A DNA stretch of 6,317 nt from Paenibacillaceae bacterium UBA6304. Its GTDB lineage: Bacteria > Bacillota > Bacilli > Paenibacillales > Paenibacillaceae. The first letter of the stretch is position 1; every line of letters starts with the position of its first letter. Positions 1-5,869 of the stretch are shown here, piece after piece. The DNA is taken from NCBI GenBank assembly GCA_002439285.1, contig DJTQ01000280.1:1-6317 (forward strand). The letters run 5' to 3'. The notes beneath the pieces are model-generated. The model was not told the DNA's origin and did not search any database. It saw only the letters and a list, made by a program, of their open reading frames with translations. The translations under genes and the position numbers were made by a program.

Positions 1-776
1 AACCTGAGAATACCGTCATCGACGTTCAGGGGACTTTGATCGGCGGAGGATCTCAAATCATGATCGCCGGGCCTTGTTCCGTGGAGTCGTACGAACAATT
101 GAGGACTGTCGCTTCCGCACTGAAGAACGCTGGGATCAAAGTTATGCGAGGCGGTGCCTTCAAGCCAAGAACATCGCCCTATGATTTCCAAGGGCTGGGC
201 ATAGAAGGTCTGAAAATGCTTAAAGAGGTTGCCGCTGAATTTGGGCTGGCTACGATCAGCGAAATTGTCCATCCCGCACATATCGAACTGGCCGAACAAT
301 ACATTGACATCATTCAGATCGGCGCCAGAAATATGCAGAACTTCGAGTTGTTAAAAGCCGCGGGTGAAGCAAACATCCCCGTGCTGCTGAAACGGGGCAT
401 CGCAGCCACGCTGGAGGAGTTCGTTCACGCCGCGGAATATATCGCTGTAGGCGGAAATACGAAAGTCATGCTGATTGAACGTGGCATCCGGACTTATGAA
501 AAATGGACGCGCAACACGCTGGATATTTCCGCGGTACCGCTACTCAAACAGGAGACCCATCTGCCGGTGCTTGTAGACGTCAGCCATTCCACGGGTCGCA
601 AAGACATTCTGCTCCCATGCGCCAAAGCGGCCCTCGCCGCCGGAGCGGACGGAATCATGGTCGAGGTGCATCCCGACCCGCAAACGGCATTGTCCGACGC
701 CGCCCAGCAGCTTGATATTCCACAGTTCCAGGAACTGTGGGAAGGAATCCGGCAATCCGGTCTGCTCACGGAATAG
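1..776 (+). CDS. aroF: 3-deoxy-7-phosphoheptulonate (DAHP) synthase, 5' part missing
   Basis: Cytosolic enzyme for the first shikimate-pathway step: it condenses phosphoenolpyruvate and erythrose 4-phosphate to DAHP. The reading frame is open from the window edge (first full codon at 3), so the TTG at 36 is internal and not the start; 257 residues are visible. Family signatures are [19 protein letters not shown] followed by [32 protein letters not shown] and DVSHSTGR. Counting from the first visible residue, the metal ligands are Cys25, His195, Glu221 and Asp232. Their spacing (170, 26, 11) equals that I recall for the Thermotoga maritima enzyme (Cys102, His272, Glu298, Asp309), so about 77 residues are missing. 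That missing part would hold the N-terminal regulatory (ferredoxin-like) domain or, as in Bacillus subtilis, a chorismate mutase domain; the window cannot decide. The next gene converges only 14 bp away, and no U-tailed terminator lies between them. Confidence 0.95.
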   Translation, partial: PENTVIDVQGTLIGGGSQIMIAGPCSVESYEQLRTVASALKNAGIKVMRGGAFKPRTSPYDFQGLGIEGLKMLKEVAAEFGLATISEIVHPAHIELAEQYIDIIQIGARNMQNFELLKAAGEANIPVLLKRGIAATLEEFVHAAEYIAVGGNTKVMLIERGIRTYEKWTRNTLDISAVPLLKQETHLPVLVDVSHSTGRKDILLPCAKAALAAGADGIMVEVHPDPQTALSDAAQQLDIPQFQELWEGIRQSGLLTE

Positions 777-790
777 CCTGAAACCTAAAG

Positions 791-1882
791 CTATGCTAGG
801 CCGATCCAAGCCGGTTGTACGCAGACCGGCTTGGATACGGTGGCCGTATGACCGGTAAACTGTAATCTGCCGCTCTCTTGTTCCACCTTGAATAGAACCA
901 GATTGTCGGAATCGCGATTGGCGACCACCAGGTAATCGCCGGCCGGAGTCAAGGCGAAATGACGGGGATGCCCGCCTTCCGTGGACACATGCTCTACTAA
1001 GGCCAACCGGCCGCTCTCAGAATCGATGCTGAATTGGACGATACTGTCATGGCCACGATTCGATCCGTAGAGATAACGGCCGTCCGATGAAACGGCGATT
1101 TCTGCGGTCGTATTTTCGCCTTCGTATTGATCCGGTAACGTCGGTAACGTCTCTATAGCGTTCAGTTCTCCGTTCTCGGCATTATATTTGAAGGCCGTAA
1201 TGGAATTCCCCACTTCATTTATGGAATAAATAAACTTCCCATCGGGATGTATGGCCAAATGACGAGGCCCGGATCCCGGGGGCGTCTGGGCATCCGATAT
1301 CGGCTTTAACGTTCCAGCTTCCCGATCGACGGCATAAGTACGTACCAAGTCCAGTCCCAGGTCGGCGACAAACATAAACCGGCCGTCCGGGCTAAAGCGT
1401 GCGGAATGAGGGTGTGGACGATCCTGTCTTACAGGGTCTGCTCCATGCCCTTTATGCTGTTGTTCGTCGGACAGTTCGTGTAGACTGCCGTCGGTTGCCA
1501 GTTTGACCAGGCCCACATTTCCTCCGTGATATCCGGAGACGGCGACGAATTGGCTTGCAACATCTCTTTGAATGTGTGAGGTCGATGGCCGAATCGTTCT
1601 TATCCGGTTTAATTCCGTAAGAGTACCATCTTCCGAGGAGATGCTCAAAGCAACCGCTTCGCCGGTTCTTTCCCCATCTTCCGCCTTGCTTTCCGAAATG
1701 GCGTATAGTTTACGGTGTTCGACATCCACGCTTAGGAAGGTCGGATTCTTCATGCCGGATACCGCATCCAAGCGGCGAAACTGCTCCGTTGCTACATCTA
1801 ATTCATATACGTAAATTCCGGGATCTGCCGCTTCCGCATAGGAACCGATAAACAGCAACAGGCGATCTTTGGATTCTGACAA
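791..1882 (-). CDS. pgl: 6-phosphogluconolactonase, seven-bladed beta-propeller (Pgl/YkgB) family
   Basis: Predicted cytosolic lactonase that hydrolyses 6-phosphogluconolactone to 6-phosphogluconate in the oxidative pentose phosphate pathway. The 363 residues are close to the usual 340-360. Propeller blades recur as short strands with family motifs: FIGSYAEAADPGIYVYELD near the N-terminus, RPHPHSARFSPDGRFMFVADLG (155-176), GPRHLAIHPDGKFIYSINE (205-223), ENTTAEIAVSSDGRYLYGSNRG (256-277), HPRHFALTPAGDYLVVANRDS (305-325), and the closing PVCV (352-355). Six residues follow where homologues usually end. The start is TTG, not ATG: the first blade begins at residue 8, the next Met is residue 44, and AAGGAGG lies 9 nt upstream. 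No signal peptide is seen. The gene converges on the DAHP synthase gene and diverges from the LytTR gene. Other members of this propeller family act on other lactones or have unknown roles, so the exact substrate is less certain than the fold. Confidence 0.9.
   Translation of the reverse strand: MSESKDRLLLFIGSYAEAADPGIYVYELDVATEQFRRLDAVSGMKNPTFLSVDVEHRKLYAISESKAEDGERTGEAVALSISSEDGTLTELNRIRTIRPSTSHIQRDVASQFVAVSGYHGGNVGLVKLATDGSLHELSDEQQHKGHGADPVRQDRPHPHSARFSPDGRFMFVADLGLDLVRTYAVDREAGTLKPISDAQTPPGSGPRHLAIHPDGKFIYSINEVGNSITAFKYNAENGELNAIETLPTLPDQYEGENTTAEIAVSSDGRYLYGSNRGHDSIVQFSIDSESGRLALVEHVSTEGGHPRHFALTPAGDYLVVANRDSDNLVLFKVEQESGRLQFTGHTATVSKPVCVQPAWIGLA
804..836. repeat. Perfect 12-bp inverted repeat inside the 3' end of pgl
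   Basis: ATCCAAGCCGGT at 804-815 is matched exactly by its reverse complement at 825-836 across a 9-nt loop. It lies inside the last codons of the lactonase (minus strand) and about 30 bp beyond the stop codon of the DAHP synthase (plus strand). RNA from either strand would form a strong hairpin, but no T-tract follows on either side, so it is not a standard intrinsic terminator. It may mark or protect mRNA 3' ends between the convergent genes. Confidence 0.75.
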
Positions 1883-1891
1883 GATAAACTG

Positions 1892-1898
1892 CCTCCTT
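1892..1898 (-). promoter_or_regulatory. Shine-Dalgarno that fixes the TTG start of pgl
   Basis: On the minus strand AAGGAGG sits 9 nt before the TTG at 1882. It matches the 16S rRNA 3' end fully and is the reason for accepting TTG as the start. Confidence 0.85.
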
Positions 1899-1986
1899 AG
1901 GTTTATTCTTTCTTTATTTTTCCGTAATTCCGCACAAAAGTCCAGCCTGTCCTCCCGCTTTTTCTTAAAAATTTAAATATATCCCC

Positions 1987-2015
1987 TACACAAACCCATA
2001 AAAATATGGTATACT
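1987..2015 (+). promoter_or_regulatory. Sigma-A-like promoter of the LytTR gene
   Basis: The -35 box TACACA (1987-1992, 4/6 match to TTGACA) and -10 box TATACT (2010-2015, 5/6) are 17 bp apart, and TGG directly before the -10 gives an extended -10. Transcription would start near 2022, about 34 nt before the ATG. On the opposite strand only a weak candidate for pgl (TATATT, 1981-1976) was found. Confidence 0.65.
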
Positions 2016-2028
2016 GCAAGCGCTTCCA
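2015..2028. promoter_or_regulatory. cre-like site (CcpA or other LacI-family operator)
   Basis: TGCAAGCGCTTCCA fits every fixed position of the 14-bp core TGNAANCGNWWNCA on both strands, though it misses two W positions of the stricter TGWAANCGNTNWCA form. It overlaps the last base of the -10 box and covers the predicted transcription start of the LytTR gene, a position where CcpA binding normally represses. It is also upstream of the divergent lactonase gene. The motif and location are seen; CcpA as the binder is inferred. Confidence 0.55.
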
Positions 2029-2055
2029 CAACATCTTCTAAAGGGGGAATTTGGA

Positions 2056-2421
2056 ATGATGAATGTCGGACCGGAGAAAAAAGACGTGTATGAGGACCTC
2101 AATCCGCACGACACTTATTTCTTCAAGATCGGAGCTCACGGGCTGGTTTGCTTTCACGGCAGAAATTACAGTATTAAACAGAGACTCTCTGCCGAGCAAA
2201 CATCCAAGCTCGTATCGGACTCCTCGTTTTACCGTATCAGCACTAACTGTTATGTCAATCTGTTCAAAATTTCGGAAATCCGGGACAATGTAGTGATGTT
2301 CCGCGACGAAACGCACGGAATCAAAACGATTCATGTTCCAAGAAGAAATCTGGAGCAGATCAAGCGTCTGCTTCCGGACGCCGGGCACCAGAGAACAGCA
2401 GAGATCAATCAGGTCGTTTAG
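2056..2421 (+). CDS. Small stand-alone LytTR-domain DNA-binding protein
   Basis: A 121-residue protein made almost wholly of a LytTR-type DNA-binding domain. The diagnostic part is FYRISTNCYVNLFKISEI at residues 58-75, which corresponds to the family's F-x-R-I-H-R-S-Y-x-V-N segment, followed by IHVPRRNLEQIKRLL at 92-106, the usual S-R-R recognition segment with Pro in place of Ser. LytTR proteins normally carry a response-regulator receiver domain or a membrane module; here the N-terminal 20 residues are too short for either, and there is no membrane segment. It is therefore predicted to be a one-domain cytosolic transcription regulator whose signal and targets are unknown. AAAGGGGG ends 8 nt before ATG 2056, which favours this start over the adjacent ATG at 2059. 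The gene is monocistronic, with its own promoter, a cre-like site at the start point, and a terminator just after the stop codon. Confidence 0.8.
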   Translation: MMNVGPEKKDVYEDLNPHDTYFFKIGAHGLVCFHGRNYSIKQRLSAEQTSKLVSDSSFYRISTNCYVNLFKISEIRDNVVMFRDETHGIKTIHVPRRNLEQIKRLLPDAGHQRTAEINQVV

Positions 2422-2434
2422 GCGCTTGAAACAG

Positions 2435-2477
2435 AAAAAAGCAGCCGACTCCACTATACGGAATCGGCTGCTTTTTT
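2435..2477. terminator. Bidirectional intrinsic terminator between the LytTR gene and galM
   Basis: GCAGCCGA (2441-2448) pairs with TCGGCTGC (2464-2471), flanked by six A on the left and six T on the right; three further pairs (TCC with GGA) lie near the 7-nt loop. The plus strand therefore ends LytTR transcripts and the minus strand ends galM transcripts, 20 bp after the galM stop codon. Confidence 0.9.
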
Positions 2478-2496
2478 ATAGTTTTTATTATGTTCT

Positions 2497-3489
2497 TTAT
2501 TTGAGATAGAAACGGGCCGTTTCTTCCCAGATTTCGCCGGGAGCCAAACCGAATAAGCCGATTTCTTCCGCAGGCAGATTTACCTTCGGAGCATTTACGA
2601 GATTGATTTGCGGTTCCGGGCAGAAGAATCCTTCCGTCGCGCCATTGTTCCAGATCATCCATTGCTTGTAGGAAGTCCCGACATCATAAACCAGGGTTAA
2701 GCCGAGTTTCGTATCGGTCAGTTCCATCCGGTTTCTTCCTCCCTGGGCAACTGCAGTGTAATGGTTGTCCATAGGAGCATAAAACGGATACAGCCCTTCC
2801 CCTTTCAATTTCAGTTCATCCTCGGTCAATGTCTGGTACTTGCCTGTCGGAAGCATGCGATCGCTCAATTCCCAGCGCTCTCCAATCGTAAGTTTCACCT
2901 TATAATCCTTCGCCTGGCTTCCAGGCGCAAACGGAGCATTCACAGCGGTATGGAAAGCCAATAGACAAGGCATCTCTTGATCGCCGTCGTTCCGAACGAA
3001 CAAATGCTGCGCAAGTCCGTTTTCGCTCAGCACGTATTTCAACCTTACCGTGAAGCGGAAAGGCAAATATTGATAAGCGGCATGCTGCTCATCTACTATT
3101 GCTGAAACCGTGACGTAGCTCTCTTGCTTCGTTTGCCCGAAGTCCTCCACTTGCCATTCTGCCGTATGCAAGAAACCGTGCAAGTGATTGCCCGTCGCAT
3201 CTTCATTCACTGGGAAACGGTATACTTCCCCTTTCCAAGGGAACAATCCGTCCTCATACCTATTTGGCGGAAATAGCACCGGGATACCGTAAATACCCGG
3301 ATTACTCTTAAAATCTTCCATTTCCCCTTCTGCCGGCTCGCGCAGAAAACGGTAACCGCTTTCGGTATCACGGAAGGAAATCAGATTCCCGCCTACCCCC
3401 GGGATCATGGTAGCTTCATATTTTCCAGCTTGCAAAAAAACCGCCGGTTCTCCTTGAAATGTTCCTTCAAATGCTTTAAATTGTGTCAT
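2497..3489 (-). CDS. galM: Aldose 1-epimerase (galactose mutarotase family)
   Basis: Predicted cytosolic enzyme that interconverts alpha and beta anomers of aldoses, feeding hexoses into the Leloir pathway or glycolysis. The 330 residues match the family length. Residues at the expected active-site positions are Arg77 (PPNRYEDG), His104 (NHLHGF), His180 (LAFHTAVNAPF), Asp241 (PMDNHY) and the catalytic base Glu292 (CPEPQINLVNA); these parallel Arg71, His96, His170, Asp243 and Glu304 that I recall for the Lactococcus lactis enzyme. No signal peptide is seen. The ATG at 3489 has GAAGGGAG 10 nt upstream. A good promoter precedes it and a bidirectional terminator follows. No other galactose gene is in the window, so it may act as a stand-alone mutarotase; the preferred sugar cannot be read from sequence, and related proteins act on other sugars or sugar phosphates. 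Confidence 0.9.
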   Translation of the reverse strand: MTQFKAFEGTFQGEPAVFLQAGKYEATMIPGVGGNLISFRDTESGYRFLREPAEGEMEDFKSNPGIYGIPVLFPPNRYEDGLFPWKGEVYRFPVNEDATGNHLHGFLHTAEWQVEDFGQTKQESYVTVSAIVDEQHAAYQYLPFRFTVRLKYVLSENGLAQHLFVRNDGDQEMPCLLAFHTAVNAPFAPGSQAKDYKVKLTIGERWELSDRMLPTGKYQTLTEDELKLKGEGLYPFYAPMDNHYTAVAQGGRNRMELTDTKLGLTLVYDVGTSYKQWMIWNNGATEGFFCPEPQINLVNAPKVNLPAEEIGLFGLAPGEIWEETARFYLK

Positions 3490-3538
3490 CGCTCATAATC
3501 TCCCTTCAAGCCTAATCCATTCTCTCAACCTGGTAAGG

Positions 3539-3567
3539 ATTATACAAAAAGCCGCTTCAAAAGTCAC
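3539..3567 (-). promoter_or_regulatory. Sigma-A-like promoter of galM
   Basis: On the minus strand the -35 box GTGACT (3567-3562, 4/6) and a perfect -10 box TATAAT (3544-3539) are separated by 17 bp. Transcription would begin near 3531, giving a leader of about 40 nt. Confidence 0.65.
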
Positions 3568-3580
3568 CATTTTGAGTCAC
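3562..3580. repeat. Direct repeat at and upstream of the galM -35 box
   Basis: AGTCAC occurs at 3562-3567 and again at 3575-3580, 13 bp apart (GTGACT twice on the galM strand). The inner copy is the -35 hexamer itself. TCAAAA (3557-3562) and TTTTGA (3570-3575) also form a 6-bp inverted repeat here. Either could be part of a regulator site; both are short enough to be chance. Confidence 0.35.
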
Positions 3581-3653
3581 AATCCCCATCGTTATGTTTT
3601 GAAATCCTGCTGCATGCATAAAAACCCTCCACTTTTACATACTCAAAATAACC

Positions 3654-3688
3654 GGTTCTATGGTAAACACCAAGGAATGCCATGAACC
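3654..3688 (+). promoter_or_regulatory. Possible leader stem-loop before the NlpC/P60 gene
   Basis: GGTTCTATGG (3654-3663) pairs with CCATGAACC (3680-3688): nine base pairs with one bulged T, around a 16-nt loop. It ends 14 nt before the GGGGTG ribosome binding site at 3703-3708. It might be an operator or an RNA leader structure. No convincing promoter was found for this gene in 3580-3700, so it is not certain that the element is transcribed. Confidence 0.35.
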
Positions 3689-3717
3689 CGTAACAAATGA
3701 TTGGGGTGCGATAGAAT

Positions 3718-4620
3718 ATGCGCAGCAAGATGTCAACAAAAGCTATGTTAATTTTATTGTCAGGGATACTGCTGGCCTCCTTAACGGGGTGTGGGAACGG
3801 GTCGAACGGGCCATCCGCCAAATCAGTTCCTCCCTCCGAAAATCCTCTGATTTCTTCCGGCAATGACGGTAATCAGGATAATACCTCCTGGATTCCGTTA
3901 AGCCAGGCAGCCGAATCACTCGGCTTACGGTTAAAGGAAAGAGATCAACTGATCCAAATGGGATACACGGATGTCATGTTTCAAGTACAGCCCAGCCAAA
4001 GGGACGCCGTCTCTTACGGCAAGCAAATTTCGCTCTCCCAAGCCCCGATCACCCAGAATGGACAAGTTTGTCTGACGGAAACTGCACTTGGCGAGCTCTT
4101 GCAAACCGATGTGCGGCTTGACCGCCAGACCGGTAATTTGCACATTGGTACGCTTGGCGATAAGGATCAAGAAAAGGACAGCAACTTGCAGCAAACGGGC
4201 CTGCAGCGCATGAACATCCTTAGCCTTGCCGGGAACCGGGACGAGCTTGTCTCATACGCAAAACAGTTTATGGGAGTACCTTACGATTTTGGAGCCTCTT
4301 CCTATGAGCAATCCAAAGCCTTTGATTGTTCCTCCTTTACCAGCCATGTCTTTAAGCGCTTCGGAATCAATCTCCCCCGCCTTGCCCGTGATCAGGCGAA
4401 GCTGGGCACTAAAGTTGAGCGGTCCAGTCTGCAAACCGGGGACCTGATCTTTTTTACGGTTCCGGGCCGGTTCGAAAACGATAAAATTCCCGGGCATGTC
4501 GGTATCTATATCGGAAACGGAAAAATGATCCATACTTGGGGCAAACCCGGAGTGGAAGTCAGCTCGATCGATACCGGGTATTGGCATGATGCTATTCTGT
4601 CCATGCGCCGGGTTCAATAA
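3718..4620 (+). CDS. NlpC/P60-family cell-wall peptidase lipoprotein
   Basis: Predicted exported lipoprotein that cleaves peptide bonds in peptidoglycan stems. Residues 1-24 form a lipoprotein signal: charged start, hydrophobic core, and lipobox LTG before Cys25, the lipidated residue. A Ser/Gly/Asn/Pro-rich linker follows (26-56). Residues 57-144 (WIPLSQAAESLGL ... VCLTETALGELL ... DRQTGNLHIG) resemble the copper-amine-oxidase N-terminal module, which in Paenibacillus surface proteins is a binding or stalk module rather than an oxidase. Residues 174-300 are the NlpC/P60 domain with catalytic Cys204 (FDCSSF), His260 (GHVGIYIGNG) and a third polar residue, His272 (MIHTWG); LQTGDLIFF precedes the His as usual. 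All catalytic residues are present. ATG 3718 has GGGGTG 9 nt upstream; ATG 3730 is possible but is 21 nt from that site. The gene is divergent from galM and ends at its own terminator. The exact bond cut (often D-Glu to diamino acid) is inferred from the family. Confidence 0.9.
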   Translation: MRSKMSTKAMLILLSGILLASLTGCGNGSNGPSAKSVPPSENPLISSGNDGNQDNTSWIPLSQAAESLGLRLKERDQLIQMGYTDVMFQVQPSQRDAVSYGKQISLSQAPITQNGQVCLTETALGELLQTDVRLDRQTGNLHIGTLGDKDQEKDSNLQQTGLQRMNILSLAGNRDELVSYAKQFMGVPYDFGASSYEQSKAFDCSSFTSHVFKRFGINLPRLARDQAKLGTKVERSSLQTGDLIFFTVPGRFENDKIPGHVGIYIGNGKMIHTWGKPGVEVSSIDTGYWHDAILSMRRVQ

Positions 4621-4640
4621 GAAAAACCATTTCTTCTGAT

Positions 4641-4676
4641 GCCGCCAAGAGACCTTGTCTTCTGGCGGCTTTCCTT
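4641..4676 (+). terminator. Intrinsic terminator of the NlpC/P60 gene
   Basis: GCCGCCA (4641-4647) pairs with TGGCGGC (4663-4669); two mismatches and four more pairs lead to a CTT loop at 4654-4656. The tail TTTCCTTT follows. It lies 20 bp after the stop codon. Confidence 0.75.
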
Positions 4677-4702
4677 TGCTTCTAACGCTGCAATGCCGGT
4701 TT

Positions 4703-4744
4703 TTGACTCTACTATTTTCTTTCGCTTCAATTACAAAGTATAAT
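4703..4744 (+). promoter_or_regulatory. Candidate promoter region of the J-like membrane protein gene
   Basis: Two alternatives overlap. TTGACT (4703-4708, 5/6) is 17 bp from TTCAAT (4726-4731, 4/6). A perfect TATAAT lies at 4739-4744, but the best -35 at 17 bp before it is only TTTCTT. Either would give a leader of about 70-90 nt. Confidence 0.4.
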
Positions 4745-4777
4745 GAATGCTAGAGCCCTACTTTTATATCATTTTAA

Positions 4778-4797
4778 GAACAAAAGTGAACAAAAGC
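4778..4797 (+). repeat. Tandem 10-bp repeat upstream of the J-like protein gene
   Basis: GAACAAAAGT (4778-4787) is followed directly by GAACAAAAGC (4788-4797), 9 of 10 identical, one helical turn apart and ending 25 bp before the ATG. ACTTTT at 4760-4765 is complementary to AAAAGT in the first copy. It could be a protein site in the leader DNA or chance in an A-rich stretch. Confidence 0.4.
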
Positions 4798-4822
4798 ACA
4801 CATAATCTAGAGGAGAATAGCA

Positions 4823-5752
4823 ATGGACGACTTGAAGCAAGCTTATGAACTGTTGGGACTTCCCGAGAACGCTTCCAGAGAGGAAGTGGAGAAAGCATTC
4901 GAGACTCTGCTCAGAAAATCCCGCTCCCGGCAAGCGAACAACCCGGCGGACGGAGAGACTGGAGAAAGCGAGTATGATCTCAAATTCAAGGCCTATAAAA
5001 TGATCGTGGAACATGAAGAGCGCAGCAAAATTAATGAAATGAGCCGGCAGCGTTACAGTAAATGGGGAAAATTGTCCGCCACCGCCGAGAAAATCGATGA
5101 CTTTTTCAGGATACATAAAACAAAGGTCATTATTGGAATTATTGCCGTTGTCGCACTCGTATTCGGAATCACTGCCTTTATCAATCATCGGGAGGAACAG
5201 AAGAGGCTCGCAGCCCTGCCTCCGATCGATTTATCGATCATGTTGGTCGGCAATTATATGTCCGATCAAGATCAGGGCGGTGATGAAGGGCTTGAGAAAG
5301 CTATGACCGATCAATTCCCGGAATGGAAACGTCTTAAAGTGATGCTTACTTATTTACCGCCCTCTGGCGGAAGCGGCGGTACGGCCGACATGGCATTTCA
5401 ACAGAAAGCTATGGCTGTCGTAGCTACCGAGAAGCCCGATGTCTACATCTTGGATGAGAATTCTTTCAATTGGCTGGGCGGTGGCGGTGTTCTGGAGCAA
5501 CTTGACACGGAAGCAAACGGTGTGCTTAAACCGCTGCTTACAGATTCCAACCTCATGAAAGGACGCGCCGAAGAAGAAACCGAGGACCATATTTACGGCA
5601 TCAAGGTCACCGACAGCACGCTTGCCAAGCAGTTGCCGTTAGCCATGCAGGATATGATCGTTACGGTTCGGATCGGATCGAAGAATAAAGACAAAGCGAT
5701 TCATTTTATCGAACGGTATTTGGAAGCGGGTAACACCAGTACTACGGAGTAA
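4823..5752 (+). CDS. Membrane protein: J-domain-like N-terminus without HPD, one TM helix, solute-binding-like outer region
   Basis: A 309-residue protein of unknown function. Residues 5-75 look like a J domain: AYELLGLPENASREEVEKAF matches helices I-II, and YDLKFKAYKMIVEHEERSKINE matches helices III-IV. The HPD tripeptide that stimulates DnaK is absent; the loop reads RQANNPADGETG, so normal Hsp70 co-chaperone activity is unlikely. Residues 101-119 form one hydrophobic membrane helix, preceded by RIHKTK, which fits a cytosolic N-terminus. Residues 121-309 would then lie outside. Within them, the stretch MAFQQKAMAVVATEKPDVYIL, then DENSFNWL, VLEQLD and YGIKVTDS, resembles parts of family-1 extracellular solute-binding proteins, but the region is about half their length. 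A GGSGG linker lies at 182-186. The start is secure: AGAGGAG lies 7 nt before the ATG. It stands alone between terminators. A role linking the outside to the cytosol is only a guess. Confidence 0.8.
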   Translation: MDDLKQAYELLGLPENASREEVEKAFETLLRKSRSRQANNPADGETGESEYDLKFKAYKMIVEHEERSKINEMSRQRYSKWGKLSATAEKIDDFFRIHKTKVIIGIIAVVALVFGITAFINHREEQKRLAALPPIDLSIMLVGNYMSDQDQGGDEGLEKAMTDQFPEWKRLKVMLTYLPPSGGSGGTADMAFQQKAMAVVATEKPDVYILDENSFNWLGGGGVLEQLDTEANGVLKPLLTDSNLMKGRAEEETEDHIYGIKVTDSTLAKQLPLAMQDMIVTVRIGSKNKDKAIHFIERYLEAGNTSTTE

Positions 5753-5772
5753 ATCCCTAATATCCACCGGTT

Positions 5773-5809
5773 ATCCCGGCGCCTCCTGAGGTGCCGGGAT
5801 TTTTCTTTT
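5773..5809 (+). terminator. Strong intrinsic terminator after the J-like protein gene
   Basis: ATCCCGGCGCCT (5773-5784) pairs with GGTGCCGGGAT and its neighbours (5789-5800), 12 bp with one G-U pair and a 4-nt loop, followed by TTTTTCTTTT. It separates this gene from the LacI-family gene. Confidence 0.92.
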
Positions 5810-5836
5810 GGAGCTGAGAACATCAAAAATAAGGAA

Positions 5837-5865
5837 TTGATTTACGAGTGAACATCTACTACAAT
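5837..5865 (+). promoter_or_regulatory. Sigma-A-like promoter of the LacI-family gene
   Basis: The -35 box TTGATT (5837-5842, 4/6) and -10 box TACAAT (5860-5865, 5/6) are 17 bp apart. Transcription is expected near 5872, inside the palindromic operator, which supports autorepression. Confidence 0.7.
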
Positions 5866-5869
5866 AGGA

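Noticed and set aside
494..809. Three open frames in other phases inside the end of the DAHP synthase gene
   Set aside because: They lie over a clearly conserved enzyme, have no ribosome binding site and no recognisable domain.
804..836. The pgl 3' hairpin as an intrinsic terminator
   Set aside because: No T-run follows the stem on either strand, so it was listed as an inverted repeat only.
1900..1990. A promoter for pgl on the minus strand (TATATT near 1981)
   Set aside because: The matching -35 (TTTTTA) has only three of six bases, so it is mentioned but not called.
3545..3560. A cre-like site near the galM promoter (TGAAGCGGCTTTTT on the minus strand)
   Set aside because: It misses the required CG spacing and the closing CA of the consensus.
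3580..3700. A promoter for the NlpC/P60 gene, for example TTGAGT with TATGTT or TGG-TAAACA
   Set aside because: The spacing is 15 bp in the first and the -35 box is missing in the second; neither is good enough to annotate.
3564..3863. A 99-codon minus-strand frame upstream of galM
   Set aside because: It lies antisense to the lipoprotein start and runs through the galM promoter; nothing in the protein looks like a real domain.
3660..3866. A 68-codon plus-strand frame overlapping the start of the NlpC/P60 lipoprotein gene
   Set aside because: It lacks a Shine-Dalgarno, overlaps the leader dyad and the signal-peptide codons of the real gene, and shows no family features.
4252..4617. A 121-codon minus-strand frame inside the NlpC/P60 domain
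   Set aside because: It is antisense to the catalytic domain with Cys204 and His260 and has no supporting signals.
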